64,000 nucleotides of DNA from Saccharomycopsis crataegensis (GCF_037102585.1 NW_027043831.1:619021-683020); one strand, 5' to 3'; positions 29,470-40,845 are shown, counted from the first letter of the stretch. The notes: generated from the sequence alone by a model not told the origin. Numbers and translations: made by a program.

Positions 29470-30048
29470 TAGTTTTTTTGCATTCTAAATTTCTATCTCA
29501 AAACTCTATTGTTCTGTGTACTTTTCAGATAAAGCCTCATTTTTACAGGATTTTTATCCTCCTATAAACATGCCTTTCATTTTGTAGTTATAGCTGATCA
29601 TACAAAGACTTTATTATTTAGAAAACCTTATTATTGTTATATTTAACTGCATTGACATGTTTTATCTGCTTTGTGGTTTACCCTTTATATTATCTTTATT
29701 ACTGCGTCATAACACGCCACTTTTATTCTCTTGTTATATAAAGAGGACTCTGGTCCACTACAAGTATATTGTATAGTATTAATAAAAGGAAGGATCCATT
29801 CTTAATACCAGACTCGCTAGTAGCCATTGCACATCCGATGATTTATTTTTATATATTTTACATAAACTATGAATTTTAGTACGAATATATTGCTGTATTA
29901 CTATAAATTACAACTCATTTTAATAAAAGGGACGTAAAATCAGTTTATAAACTACTGATAAGACATTTTCCTAGCATCACACATCAGCCAGAATCCATAT
30001 AAATGTAAGCAACTAGAAGAATATGCAAACAAAAATTATTGTTTCATA
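29470..30048. other. Intergenic between tRNA-Leu and MLH3
   Basis: Unique AT-rich sequence without ORFs. The right part holds the MLH3 3' UTR. Confidence 0.5.
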
Positions 30049-32259
30049 TTACTGGATATGGATGCTCAAGTCTCCTAAAGGTATTATAGAAGGCCTACCG
30101 TGAGCGCATTGAAACGGAAATTTGCAAGTACTTAACTTTTGAATTAAAATTTCACATTCAATAATGCTCAATGGATCCCCAAACATCACTGCTGAGCGGC
30201 ATGATTTTGAATTAATTGCGTCAATAATTATATCTGGAAGCAAAGGGATCCACTGCCACCAATTATTGCATTTCTCAAATTCCTTTGTTAAGAACTCATA
30301 ATTCTGTAGCTTTCTTCTTTCAAGAATGTCAAAACTATGTTGTAATAACAATTTTTTAACAAAGCTTAAATCCTTCCTTTCCAAAAGCAATTTCGGAAGA
30401 TGTGTAATAGTTATTTCAGTGTTTGAAATAATGAACTGTAGCCCCCAAGTGGCAAAAATATCCTTGTAATTTTCAATTAACTTTATCTCATAGGTTGAAA
30501 GCTCAATATTCATGTGAGGAATAAGTTCCTCTCCCATAACTCTAAAGTCATTATTTATATTGAGGAAAATATCATTTATGAGCTCCTCAAAGTTCTTCTC
30601 CACTTTAATCCTTTCATCACAGGCATGCTGATCCAAGATCAACAACATTGGCAACTTATTTTTACCTAACTCGCTTTTCACAAGAATGAATTTATTATCG
30701 ATTTGAGATATAACTTTAAAAGTATTGAGAGATTCTTTGCTCAACTTAACGTTACTAAATTTGTCAAAGTAATCAGAATTTTCAATATTATTTTTGGTTT
30801 TTGCTGAATCCACATGTTTTGAGAGGTTAAAAGTATCGATTTTCCGTAAGCCTTGCGATCCTCTGTTTCCACCAGCAACCGAAGAACCCTCAGGGGTATT
30901 AATCAGAAAAATGTTTTCCTGATTATTCATTCCGCAACAGGACATTCTTCCAGAAAGTTCAAAGTCATTAACCTTCCCCACTTTCATTGATGAACCCAAA
31001 AGAGTTTTGATTGATCTCAAACCAATTTTTTGTGGAAGCACTTCTAAAGATTTGGCTCCAAAAATCTTATTCAAATTTGTTTCTTCAAGTTTATTACCTA
31101 AATGAGGGCTCAAGAAAGAATCAAATGATTTCAAAATTAATTTTCTGACAGTGTTTACGCTATCTGATGTGTAAAGTATCTTGGATGGATCTTGTAATAA
31201 ATCAGCTATTGATAGAGGACCAAAGATTTTAATAATAAAAACAGGAAATCTCAATGTTGTTTTATTATTAAACGCTGCTTGGGGTTTTGCAATTTTCGAG
31301 GCTTTTGAGCATGAGGAAGGCGGTAATGGATTTTGTTGGAACAAAGAGTCTTTAAAATAATTAGACGACTTGAATAAATTTTTGATGTCTCTAAAAAGCG
31401 AAGTATCTAGCACTCGCCTGTTGTTTAGGTAAATAAACTGAAATTCTGATGAGTAGCAAAGAGAAGCTCCGACAATGCCATGTAAACTAAAGTGGTTGTA
31501 TGTTTGATCAATAGTATGAAAATTGGAGCAAATTGATCTACCATATATTGACTCAAAAACCCTTGGCATATAGTTATTATTCAAGCCCTTGATACAACAA
31601 ATGATATTGTTGTTATGCCGAATCTTGAAGTTTCTATTTCCATGGCTCATGGCTAAGTCATGAACAATTCTTCTAATATCATTCACAACTTTCAGTTCCG
31701 AGTGTTTAGATAAATTATGTCTTCTCACAGGAATATTTCCAAATAGCCCGGTGCAAATTATAATTGTTCCAGAGGTTGTTATGAAATCAAGATCAATTTT
31801 TCCAAAATGGTCATCAATATAAGAGTTATTTGCATCAATCCGAACCGGTCGGGATAGAGTTCTAGCGCCTTTGGAAAACTTTATCGCAAATGGCGAGTTA
31901 TATCCAGAAGCCTTGGAAATTAATGTAATATTAGATATTGTGCTGAGAGAATGAATGGCTTCACCTCGGAACCCATATGTTTTGATTGCACTCAAATCAC
32001 CCAAAGATTCCATTTTTGATGTATAAAATCTATTGCCTACAACTTCGAGACTTTCAGGTGAAATCCCATTTCCATTATCAAGAATCATGAATTTCATCTT
32101 AATAATATCAACAATGCACTCTATATCATCAGCATTACTATCAATACTATTTTCTAAACATTCTCTAATAGCATCGGGCAAAGTCTGAATGGTGAGTTGT
32201 GATCGAAGAATATTTCTGACATCCAAACTCAAAAGAGTAATAGGGGAGCTTGGATACAT
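30049..32259 (-). CDS. MLH3: DNA mismatch repair / meiotic nuclease subunit Mlh3
   Basis: The 736-residue MutL homologue starts with the GHKL ATPase. ECLENSIDSNADD (about 33-45), LDNGNGIS and YGFRGEAIHS are the ATP-binding motifs. The C-terminal domain has the endonuclease motif DQHACDERIKVE and ends in SCRSAVMFGDPLS ... CPFxCAHGRPS-type sequence (KFPFQCAHGRPSIIPLG), as in Mlh3 and Pms1. The overall order and the C-terminal CRSAVMFGD block favour Mlh3. The protein pairs with Mlh1 and makes crossover-biased cuts in meiosis. S. cerevisiae Mlh3 has 715 residues. The ORF is complete with no disruption. Confidence 0.9.
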   Translation of the reverse strand: MYPSSPITLLSLDVRNILRSQLTIQTLPDAIRECLENSIDSNADDIECIVDIIKMKFMILDNGNGISPESLEVVGNRFYTSKMESLGDLSAIKTYGFRGEAIHSLSTISNITLISKASGYNSPFAIKFSKGARTLSRPVRIDANNSYIDDHFGKIDLDFITTSGTIIICTGLFGNIPVRRHNLSKHSELKVVNDIRRIVHDLAMSHGNRNFKIRHNNNIICCIKGLNNNYMPRVFESIYGRSICSNFHTIDQTYNHFSLHGIVGASLCYSSEFQFIYLNNRRVLDTSLFRDIKNLFKSSNYFKDSLFQQNPLPPSSCSKASKIAKPQAAFNNKTTLRFPVFIIKIFGPLSIADLLQDPSKILYTSDSVNTVRKLILKSFDSFLSPHLGNKLEETNLNKIFGAKSLEVLPQKIGLRSIKTLLGSSMKVGKVNDFELSGRMSCCGMNNQENIFLINTPEGSSVAGGNRGSQGLRKIDTFNLSKHVDSAKTKNNIENSDYFDKFSNVKLSKESLNTFKVISQIDNKFILVKSELGKNKLPMLLILDQHACDERIKVEKNFEELINDIFLNINNDFRVMGEELIPHMNIELSTYEIKLIENYKDIFATWGLQFIISNTEITITHLPKLLLERKDLSFVKKLLLQHSFDILERRKLQNYEFLTKEFEKCNNWWQWIPLLPDIIIDAINSKSCRSAVMFGDPLSIIECEILIQKLSTCKFPFQCAHGRPSIIPLGDLSIHIQ

Positions 32260-32705
32260 CTTAGAGCTTCATGGACTCTCATTATTGTTGGTATGCTCTA
32301 ACAGAATGGAAGTTGCAACTTCATTCTAGGCATATTATGTTCTACATAAAAAAAAACAAAAAAACAAAACAAAAAAAAAACACAAATATCAGCACATCGT
32401 GGAATGCTAAGCGCACACGTGCTTTCACAAATACAAATAAGGCTATCGCTAGTTTATCAATATAACTAGGGAACTTTTGGGATCGTAAATATTTAAATCC
32501 AGATATTATTAGTGTAAACCATAACCATGAAAAATTATTACGACATGAGCTTTAAATAGACCTCGGCCGATACAAAAGAGGGTAACCAATAGTACAGATG
32601 GTATGGAAAATCTTAACATGAGCAAACTACATTCAGAATCAAAATATAAAAATATTATTTTATTTATACAAAATTAAAGACGTTAAAGCTGATAAACAAA
32701 ATATT
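32260..32705. other. Intergenic, MLH3 upstream / RPL21 downstream
   Basis: It contains an A-rich run (32346-32381) and no supported ORF. Confidence 0.5.
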
Positions 32706-33685
32706 TTAAATGAAAGTTTCGTAAGCAGCTGGGGCCAAGGTTTCTGGCTTGTTAGCTTCAGTAGAAACAAAGTGAGCAGTTCTTGGTTGTTCTGGTTGTC
32801 TCTTCAATTGAACAGCCTTACCGGATTTCTTAGCTTCAGCCTTCTTAGCGGCGTTTTCCTTAACACGGTTCAAAAATTCTTGACGACACTTGGAGTGCTT
32901 AACGTGTTCAACTCTCAAGTTGATTCTCTTTTCAATGTATCTATAGCCAACAACCTTGTTGATAATAACACCAACAGAGGACTTGGTAACGTTGTAAACA
33001 ATACCAGTCTTACCGTGGTAGAACTTGTGTGGCATACCCTTTTGAATGGAACCGTTAGCCTTAATATCAACGATATCACCAACCTTGTAAACCTTCAAGT
33101 AAGTAGACAATGGAATAGTACCATGCTTCTTAAAGTCACGTTGGAACATGTAACGTGTTCTAGATCTGTAACCATGACTATAACAATGTTAGAAAAACCT
33201 TCTCATCATATTAAAATACTAAAATAAATTGCGAGCACATTTTACTGAATAGAAAAGTTCGAGTAACAATAGTGGAATAACCAGAAGATTTCCACAACAT
33301 TTGCCATTAGTTGCATACTAGCTCACGGAGTTTTGGATAATTAATCACTTTGGTTTTCTTATAAATTTTCAACTTGGAAATTTGGTCTCCGAATCCTCAT
33401 TCAATAAAAAGTCCATGGCAATTTGATTCTTAACTTCACGTTTTGAATAATCTCCAAACTTCATTTTATATTGTTTTCATATTGACGCTTAGAAGTATAC
33501 CCACCAAACTCAGTTGAGAAGACCATAATCACCTTCATTAAAAAACTTTTTACAGAAAACAATTTGATTCATTTATCCTTCAGTTCATCCAAAAAACATA
33601 ATCATGACACCTCGAACGATTGTTGCTTCAAATATTATCGTACTCAAACCATCAATATCACATTGACCACATACCTTTTACCCAT
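32706..33685 (-). CDS. RPL21: 60S ribosomal protein L21 (two exons)
   Basis: Exon 1 is the 11-nt 33675-33685 (ATGGGTAAAAG) and exon 2 is 33177-32706. Joined they give 160 residues starting [19 protein letters not shown], exactly the eL21 N-terminus and the family length. The serine codon at position 4 is split AG|T. The protein includes [31 protein letters not shown] and [18 protein letters not shown]. It is a structural component of the large ribosomal subunit in the cytosol. Codon choice is strongly biased, as expected of a highly expressed gene. Confidence 0.95.
33178..33674 (-). other. RPL21 intron (497 nt)
   Basis: The 5' site is GTATGT (33674 to 33669), the branch sequence TCTAAC about 12 nt before the 3' site TATAG. 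Intron position and phase match those of yeast RPL21 genes. Open frames inside it are spurious. Confidence 0.9.
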
Positions 33686-34673
33686 TTTGACTGATTATTT
33701 TACTATGCTGTTACCACTTCAATCACCGACACAGAGCACCGGTTAGAGCTATTTTGATGAGAATGAAAAAATAAAAAAAAAAGACAGAAGATGCTGCGAT
33801 TACCCGTCTAGAAAATCTTGTCACGAAAAAGCCCTAATTTAAAGTCTGTATGTATATCTGGTGATATTCACGTGATTTAAACAACTTGTCAAAAGGGTCC
33901 GTCAACTTTGACCCAAATTCTAGTTGGAGTGATCGCTGCCACATATGGACGTGAAGCGAAATGAAGGAATGTATTATAGTAGATATAATTTTTTAAACAA
34001 AACAAGAGGCACTATCTCATATGACTTGAGTCAACATAAAAGCAGCACAACGACGTATCAATATAATAAAAATTTCGGGGTATACAAATTTTAGGATGGA
34101 AGGATGGTATTGCTGTGTATCCTTTATAAATAAATACTAACAAAATAAAGCGAGAATGTCATTATAATTAATTTGATGCAATTTGAGTCCATTGATCATG
34201 TGCTATGCTGAATCTCATTAGTCATGAATTTACAAACTCTTCTAGAGTGCGGGAATTCAAGTTGCTCAAGCTGAGAATTCTTCTATTCATGATGAAAGGA
34301 ATGTTATCAATATGCGATGGGAAATTAGTTCATTAGATGCTACCATCGGTAAATGCTCTTTAACCATCCGTCATGTAACTGTGGTGGTAAAGCGTGCTAT
34401 TATAAGGATGTGTAGGCTAATGTTAGATTGTGTCTTATTGATAGGCCAATAATGGCTCACATATGTTCATTGGGACTCTCACTTCCCTGTAATATATTTT
34501 CATTGAGGTAATAATTCTTAGATGCGTATAATATATGGGGCCATCTACTAAATAATTTTTTTTGAGCTCTATTCATCTTGACATGTATTGTGCGTAGAAG
34601 CAAATAGAAGAATACAGAAGTACCTAATGAAAAATACACATATTCTATGAGTTTGATTCTACAAACAATATTA
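33686..34673. other. RPL21 promoter and intergenic region
   Basis: No confident gene. TTCACGTGATTT at about 33869 contains a CACGTG core usable by Cbf1-like factors. A 60-codon frame at 34457-34639 lacks an ATG. Confidence 0.45.
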
Positions 34674-37600
34674 TTAAAGTTTAATACCTCTCAATGATTC
34701 CACGACTCCCTCAATAGACGAAATGTCATATGCATAAGTTTGTAATTCATTAGCATGCCTTTTTTGCAACTCCCGGGACGACTTTGTAGCATAATCCTTG
34801 CCATGTTGCAAATTTTCAATAGTCTCCCTCTTTTTAATTAATTTTGTTAATTTTGATTCATTTCTTTCTATTTCCTTTGTAATATCTAAGGTCCCTTTCA
34901 CTAAAAGAAAAACAATGATTAAGTCATTGTATCTCTTGGAAACATAATCAGTGCTATTCATGATTTGACTCTTATAGTCAGCAAGCAGAACTGTTGACAA
35001 CTTCTTATTGAGATCCAAAATTATTTTACTGTTCTCGTGAACCATATCAAATAAATCTGAATGTTCCTGGATTTTTATAATAAGTTCTCCATTTTTAATA
35101 TTTCCATAACAATTGATAAATTTATCAACAAAAGCACTCAAATCTAAGAGTTTTTCAAAACTCTCAACATGTTCAAATTGATAATAAGCTTTTGGGAAAC
35201 TTTGTAAGCCAATAGATATGCTTCCATTGTTGGTCAACCTTTGCCAAAGTTCTTCACTAATGAACGGAGCGAGAGGATAATATAATCTCAAAGTTGTTTC
35301 ACAAATGTAGTACAATATTTTCTTTGAATTTACTCTATCAAGATCTCCTTCAGGCAATGACAATAACTTATTCTTGATTATATTGAAATATGACCTGTCA
35401 AGGTCATCAAGCCAAAAGTCATTAAGAGACTCAACCGCTTTCGAAAAATCTTTGTTCTGTAAGCTAATATTCATGTTTTTGGTTAATTCATTCAACTTGT
35501 TAAGAATCCATTTATCATAAACATATTTGACAGTAAAATCATTGTTGTCATACTCATTAGATTCAACGTCCAATTCAGCTAGGATTTTTTTAACCAATTG
35601 ATATATTTTCCCAACATATTTTTTCTCATTGTCAATTTCCGCCAAATTATTGAGAGTGAAGTTTTCATTCGTACCTAACTTTTTCAAAAAAAATAGCCTA
35701 AAAACATCAGCACCTAATTCATTGAATCCCTTGGGAAATTTCGTGTCAAAAGCTTTTATCAACTTTTTTAAGTCCTTTTTATTACTATTAGCAAACTGGG
35801 TAAGATTTCCTACGATATCGGTCTTGCCGTAACCTTCAACGATAAACAAGGGGTCAAAAGAGTTTCCCAATCTCTTGGACAACTTTCTGTCATTAAAATC
35901 AGTGACAATGGGGTGCAATAGAATCTCCTTGAATGGTAAAAACCCAGTCAAAAGAAAACAAACGATCATAGATCTTGCAATTTTGTCAATATCGGAAATA
36001 GAGGCGACCAACAAGGAATGTGGATAGAAAGTTTGGGTATCAGGCCAACCCACGCTTGTTAAAGGAAAAGTTGATTCGAAAAACCATGACCCAAGGTTAT
36101 CTTCATCATCAATTAATTTGAGTTCATCGTCGCGGAATCTTTCCCTCGATAACTGTTCAGCTTTCTTTATGCTATCGCTGACAAACCAAAATGACTCATC
36201 ACCAAATTTGCTGTCATCTTCTTGATATACTTGAGGAAAGTAAGAGGGGCTTTTACTCGTCTTCCACAACGATTTTTCATTAGTCATTATCAAACTTTGA
36301 CCTCTTGATCTATTTATTGCTGAAACTAAGTCATCCTTGAAGTTTGTCGGGTATATTTTCACTTGATTCAATTCTTGAAGAAGTTCATCTTCAAAATTTT
36401 TGTTAGGCAGAAGGGATAAGTTAAGATACCAATGACTATGTAAGCGCTTTTCAATAATATCGCCAGTCTTCAATGATATTTGAATTCTCATTGGGTTATC
36501 CTTAGATCCAATAAGTAGTCCTTTTTCTTTCAAAACTGATAGAATTTTCCTTCTTGAATCTAGTCTCTTCAAACCTTGCCATTCTTTTCCACAATTCGCG
36601 TTCAAAGTCCCATCCTTATTAAAAATTTTTACGAATTTTAGACCATATTTCAATCCAATTTGGTAATCTTTAAGATTGTTTGATGGTGCTAATCTAACCG
36701 CCCCTGTTCCAAAATTAATATCCACTAAGTCATCGTCAAATATAACAGGGATCAAATTACCATTTATTGGGTGTATAGCCTTCTTGCCAACCAAGTGAAC
36801 ATATCTGTTATCATTTGGGTGTACTGCAATAGCAACATCAGCAAACATTGTTTCAGGTTTTGTGGTGGCGATCACCAAGTGCTCATCAGAATCTGAAATT
36901 TTGTAAATTATATCATTTATGGCTCCAAACTCAATTTCATGATCATATCCTGGTACTTTCATCAAGGTTCTACCTTTGATATTCATATATGTTATATCTG
37001 TATCTGAGACAGGTGAGCTTGATAAATATGACCAATTCACCATTGATGGTTTTCTTTCTATCATTCCTTGGCTATGGAGCTCAATGAAGCAGCGGTCAGT
37101 CAAACCTTTAAATTTTGGATTCAAGGTATCATAAACCAACTCATCATCAAGCAATATTCCTAGAGTTTTAAATTGAATATTTGCTTGCTTTTGATTTGTG
37201 CGTCTCAATTGATTCATTTGTTCAAGAAAACCAGCATTGTCCAAAGAATATTTGGATTTTTCATCATTCAATATTTTCTTTTCAAGATTATCCTCGATAA
37301 GAATATCACCATGATTGAAGCCAAAGATCTTTAAAACATTTTCATTTTCCATCATATAGTATCTGAACAAAGCATCTTGCAAAATTTGATTACAAGAAGT
37401 CCCCAAATGATTGACACCATTCAATTTATGGGGAAAGCCAATTATTGAAAAGGTAGACGAATAATCATTTCTGAAATGATTGGTCAAAGGGATACTAGAC
37501 CAATACTGATGCCACGAAGAGTTGATATTAGCAGGAATATATGTATTAAGGCCTGGGCTATCAAGATTTTGAAGAATTTTCTTCTCGCCGGGAACTGTTG

Positions 37601-37769
37601 GATCAATAAATTCTGACAGAGAATTTTTGTTTTTTGAATGTGAGCTCTCCTGCTTCCTTTGGAGCTTTTGTTTCAATTCATATTTGAATTTCTTGTCTAA
37701 TTTTTTCTGTTCTGATTTCCTTAAACTTTCTTTTGCCATAGCTATATGATTAACTAACTCTTCAATCAT
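34674..37769 (-). CDS. Valyl-tRNA synthetase paralogue lacking catalytic motifs
   Basis: The intact 1031-residue ORF aligns along its length with cytosolic ValRS: the FIDPTVPGEKKI linker, the EWQGLKR editing region, the anticodon-binding domain (PFISEELWQRL) and a C-terminal coiled coil. Key residues are changed. HIGH is HLGT (121-124), GFDHAG is GFNHGD, WCISRQLWWGH is absent (about 482-492), DVLDTWFSS is DNLGSWFFE, and KMSKS is KLSKR (629-633). In the editing domain TTRPET is TTKPET (302-307) and AHDQND is SNNLKD (363-368). There is no mitochondrial presequence. It is probably a pseudoenzyme with a new role, since the long ORF is maintained. True ValRS must be encoded elsewhere. Confidence 0.85.
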   Translation of the reverse strand: MIEELVNHIAMAKESLRKSEQKKLDKKFKYELKQKLQRKQESSHSKNKNSLSEFIDPTVPGEKKILQNLDSPGLNTYIPANINSSWHQYWSSIPLTNHFRNDYSSTFSIIGFPHKLNGVNHLGTSCNQILQDALFRYYMMENENVLKIFGFNHGDILIEDNLEKKILNDEKSKYSLDNAGFLEQMNQLRRTNQKQANIQFKTLGILLDDELVYDTLNPKFKGLTDRCFIELHSQGMIERKPSMVNWSYLSSSPVSDTDITYMNIKGRTLMKVPGYDHEIEFGAINDIIYKISDSDEHLVIATTKPETMFADVAIAVHPNDNRYVHLVGKKAIHPINGNLIPVIFDDDLVDINFGTGAVRLAPSNNLKDYQIGLKYGLKFVKIFNKDGTLNANCGKEWQGLKRLDSRRKILSVLKEKGLLIGSKDNPMRIQISLKTGDIIEKRLHSHWYLNLSLLPNKNFEDELLQELNQVKIYPTNFKDDLVSAINRSRGQSLIMTNEKSLWKTSKSPSYFPQVYQEDDSKFGDESFWFVSDSIKKAEQLSRERFRDDELKLIDDEDNLGSWFFESTFPLTSVGWPDTQTFYPHSLLVASISDIDKIARSMIVCFLLTGFLPFKEILLHPIVTDFNDRKLSKRLGNSFDPLFIVEGYGKTDIVGNLTQFANSNKKDLKKLIKAFDTKFPKGFNELGADVFRLFFLKKLGTNENFTLNNLAEIDNEKKYVGKIYQLVKKILAELDVESNEYDNNDFTVKYVYDKWILNKLNELTKNMNISLQNKDFSKAVESLNDFWLDDLDRSYFNIIKNKLLSLPEGDLDRVNSKKILYYICETTLRLYYPLAPFISEELWQRLTNNGSISIGLQSFPKAYYQFEHVESFEKLLDLSAFVDKFINCYGNIKNGELIIKIQEHSDLFDMVHENSKIILDLNKKLSTVLLADYKSQIMNSTDYVSKRYNDLIIVFLLVKGTLDITKEIERNESKLTKLIKKRETIENLQHGKDYATKSSRELQKRHANELQTYAYDISSIEGVVESLRGIKL

Positions 37770-37889
37770 TTTGTGCTTTTAAAAAAGAGTCCCTTTTTTT
37801 TTAGCAGGTGTGAAAAATGTACTAGTCGCACTTGTACACTTTTTGCTAACAACACCCTAGAGTGTTAGTAGCCATAACATCATTACTTC

Positions 37890-37991
37890 TTATAAATTCT
37901 TGCTATAGTTCACCGGATCGGAAGAACGATCGTCCGTAGGTGCCGCATTGGAAGTGACGGATAAGTTATAGTTAGAATTATCTTGGGACAT
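37890..37991 (-). pseudogene. copia-type gag N-terminal remnant (second family)
   Basis: A 33-residue frame MSQDNSNYNL ... begins 23 nt after TTGTAACA, which could be an LTR end, as in the remnant at 25356. The composition (Ser, Asn, Asp-rich) suits a gag start. The link is by architecture, not by sequence identity. Confidence 0.35.
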
Positions 37992-38638
37992 TATGAAGTA
38001 ATAATAATGAGTTGTTACAAGTTAGATTGGGGGCTGGATGGTTTGTGTGTCGTTTATTCCAGCTTGGGATTAAATGACATCAGAGTTTGTGATAAGACAA
38101 GTTCAGTCAAAATCGGATCCTCTCAATCGCAGCTCCCCCTCCTACCAGTGGAAGGATATTATACTTCTACATATAATTATTTAAATCTCTGAAGATCAAT
38201 CTTCTCCAGTATCAGGATAACTCTCATTGGCTGATTAGTCGTACTTTTATTATCACACTGCTACTTTTAAAGAAAAAAGACATTATTAAATTATTATATT
38301 TTACTGCGTTGTTAGCTTTATTAAGTTAATGTTTGTATCAACCCAGAATTATCTTAAATCCGATATTTTAAGACTCTATCCGCCGCTACCACCGACCGAA
38401 TAAGTCTTACCCTACTACAAGCCATAATCTCGCGACAATAACAAAAAGTGTTAATCACATGTAATAAGATGTCACATGATATATATTTTACTCTCTTTTT
38501 ATTGGCTCTCTCTGTGTTATGAGCTATGTCTAAAAATTACGTGTTGATATTAGTCCGATACGGCAATACCGATTAAGACAATCTAATAGGTATAACACCA
38601 AAGCACTTCTTTATTGCTATTTAATGATTGCTAGTGTA

Positions 38639-38728
38639 GATGGGAGTCGCTAGGTGAGTTAGTGTCACCCGCTTGTTGATTAGCAGTAGAAGCCTAATCA
38701 GACTGAGTAGTTGAATTGATGTAACATA
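38639..38728 (-). repeat. Partial repeat shared with 25347-25440
   Basis: GATGGGAGTCGCTAG followed by GTGTCACCCGCTTGTTGATT occurs at both places with small differences. It covers the gag-like remnant. Its left edge is the same in the two copies. Confidence 0.6.
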
Positions 38729-38894
38729 CTTTTACTACAATCCTTCAGCTATAAATGTAGTAAACTAGAAATCTTTCACCATGAGGTTATATGTAAGAGC
38801 ACGTGATTATGAACTTTCACACTATGAAAAAGTGCCTAAATGTGTATTTTCCAAAGAGGCGAATTTTTGGGGACTTTTTCCGGACCCTGATATA

Positions 38895-39150
38895 CAGTGT
38901 TTTCATTTTTTATTCGTACCAACCACCGGAAATGTTCATACAGTGTTTTCATTTTTTATTCGTACCAACCACCGGAAATGTTCATACCAGTGGCAAAAAA
39001 TAATTCATACCGACCCCCGGTATTTTTCGTACCACCGCAGCGGGATTTATTCAGACCATCTAAGAAAAATAGTTCATACTATTGCACTTCAATTATTCAT
39101 ACCAACAGAATATAAAATTCATACCAACAGAATACAAAATTCATACTAAA
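38895..39150 (+). repeat. Mar1 left inverted repeat, with tandem duplications
   Basis: The outer 46 bp are present twice in tandem (38895-38940 and 38941-38986). An inner 22-bp block (ACCAACAGAATATAAAATTC) is also duplicated near 39101-39144. Motifs of form TTC(A/G)TACC recur about ten times. Confidence 0.85.
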
Positions 39151-39331
39151 TGCATAAAATTCTTATGCTTTCATTAATATTTTATCTTTGATATTATTAA
39201 ACATGTTATAGGGGACCCGCACACCCAATAAAGCCCCTTTGCAATACTCATTTACCATTTCACAGGCTCATAACCAAATTTTGAAGTGGTTTCGTCCTTC
39301 CTTAAAATTTTAAATTTTCATCAATTTGTTT

Positions 39332-40547
39332 TCAAAAGAGCTGCTGTTGTAAACAGAGATCAATATGTCTAGAAGCATGTCTGCAGAATCCCTTGTAACT
39401 ATCAAGGGAAATATTTTCTGTGGCTTCTTTCACCCTTGGAGTTAATTGCTCCTTCTTGCTCAAGTTTGATCTTTTGACTTTACTCTTACATACTGACCAG
39501 AATTCTTCTATAGCATTCAACCCTGGAGAATAAGGAGGTAAAAACACAAGTTCCAAGCCACTCAGTGCCACTAGTAACTGAAGATCACGTCGTTTATGAA
39601 TGGCAGCATTATCAAGGATCAAATATTTCATACCTTTGAGCTCCTCGTTATTTTCTATTTGCTGGATCACTGACTTTACAAAACTGTAGAAGTGATTAGC
39701 TGTAGTACCTTTACGAAATATTAAGCCCTCTGGTTACGGGAACAGTAAGAACTGCTTTTTCACCCACAGCAGACCATCCATACTCACGCCGCATACTGAT
39801 ATTGAAACCTGCTTCGTCGATGAAAATACAGTTTTGACTAAAGTCGAGCTTGTCTTTATACTTCTCTGCCCACTCGAGTCTCTGTTTCTTCAATTCCTCC
39901 AGACTTCTTCTCAAAGCCCATTTAGAAATACGTTTGAGACTTAGCTTACAGACCTTGGTTACAAAGTTATAGATTGTTGTAGCCTTGGCTCTTACATTGG
40001 TGAAGGCTTTCTTGAGTCTCTCCAACATAAAATCGAGAGTCACTGTAGCATCTTCCTTTATCAATTTTTGAAGGAATTCCTTATGCTCACCAGTAAGAAG
40101 GGGCTTACGACCTCTTTTCTTTGTTGGCTCCGAGATACCATTTAATTCATTAACAAGTATTTTGTTCCAATTTCTTTTCCATGTGTAAGCAGTTTGCAAA
40201 GGTATATCTTCTAATTTTGCAGCCTTGTAAGCTGACACGCCTTCTTCCATGACCAATTGCCAAAATCTTTGTTTGACAGCTTGATTATAATACCGGTACG
40301 AACCTCCATATCTTCGTTCTTTCATTTCAATTTCCATCTCGGCATCTTCTTCTTCTTCGAAAATAGGATCAATTTCCATGATATCCATGATACCTGGTTT
40401 TTCAAAATGCTTATAGTCACTGTAACTAAAGCAAGCTTCAACTGGTGCTATTTCAGACTCTAAAGTCATTTCACTGGGTTCAGCATAGAATCTATTACCT
40501 AGGCCATCAACATACCCATCAGTTAGTAGCTTGGCTTTCAAGTCCAT
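39332..40547 (-). pseudogene. Mar1 transposase, broken by internal deletion/frameshift
   Basis: The N-terminal part (39711-40547) has an acidic lead, a helix-turn-helix region (KQRFWQLVMEEGVSAYKAAK, about 110-130) with a second HTH, and the first catalytic Asp in FIDEAGFN. It stops after RGLNIS. The C-terminal part (39332-39670) in another frame has the second Asp in LDNAAIHK and the Glu in LNAIEEFW, 34 residues apart, with YSPGLN. Family members normally have about 15-20 residues (VIGA-type strand) between the NIS-like segment and the next helix. That piece appears missing, so a small deletion probably removed it and shifted the frame. Inactive. Confidence 0.85.
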
Positions 40548-40845
40548 ACTTAGTTTTGATGGTAAAATCTTATGCTTTTTTTTGTAAGTAATCTGGTGAT
40601 CATATAAAGACCGAATTGAATGTCAAAAGTGGGAATTCATCATCTTAAATGGAGAACAGCTCCTACCATACATTCGTTCCCATTTCTTGAAAACCGTAAT
40701 CACGTGATATTATTGATATTATTATAGATATCCGGTTTTATAGAAAGTAGCACAGAATTATGGAAAAAATGAGTATAATTTGATTAAACTGAGTAGCTTA
40801 GAGGCTTATAGAGCCAGTCACATAAAAAAAAGAAAGGAATTAATA

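Larger units (their letters stand above)
37770..38894. other. Region with copia remnants, no host gene
   Basis: It contains the ValRS-like promoter, a gag-like remnant, a partial repeat at 38639 and sequence near 38310 that resembles an LTR start. No intact gene. Confidence 0.45.

Noticed and set aside
32772-33227. 151-codon frame opposite RPL21
   Set aside because: Mirror of a strongly codon-biased gene; runs into the intron.
34457-34639. Short basic/hydrophobic frame downstream of the ValRS-like gene
   Set aside because: Starts with GTG, only 60 codons, no family resemblance.
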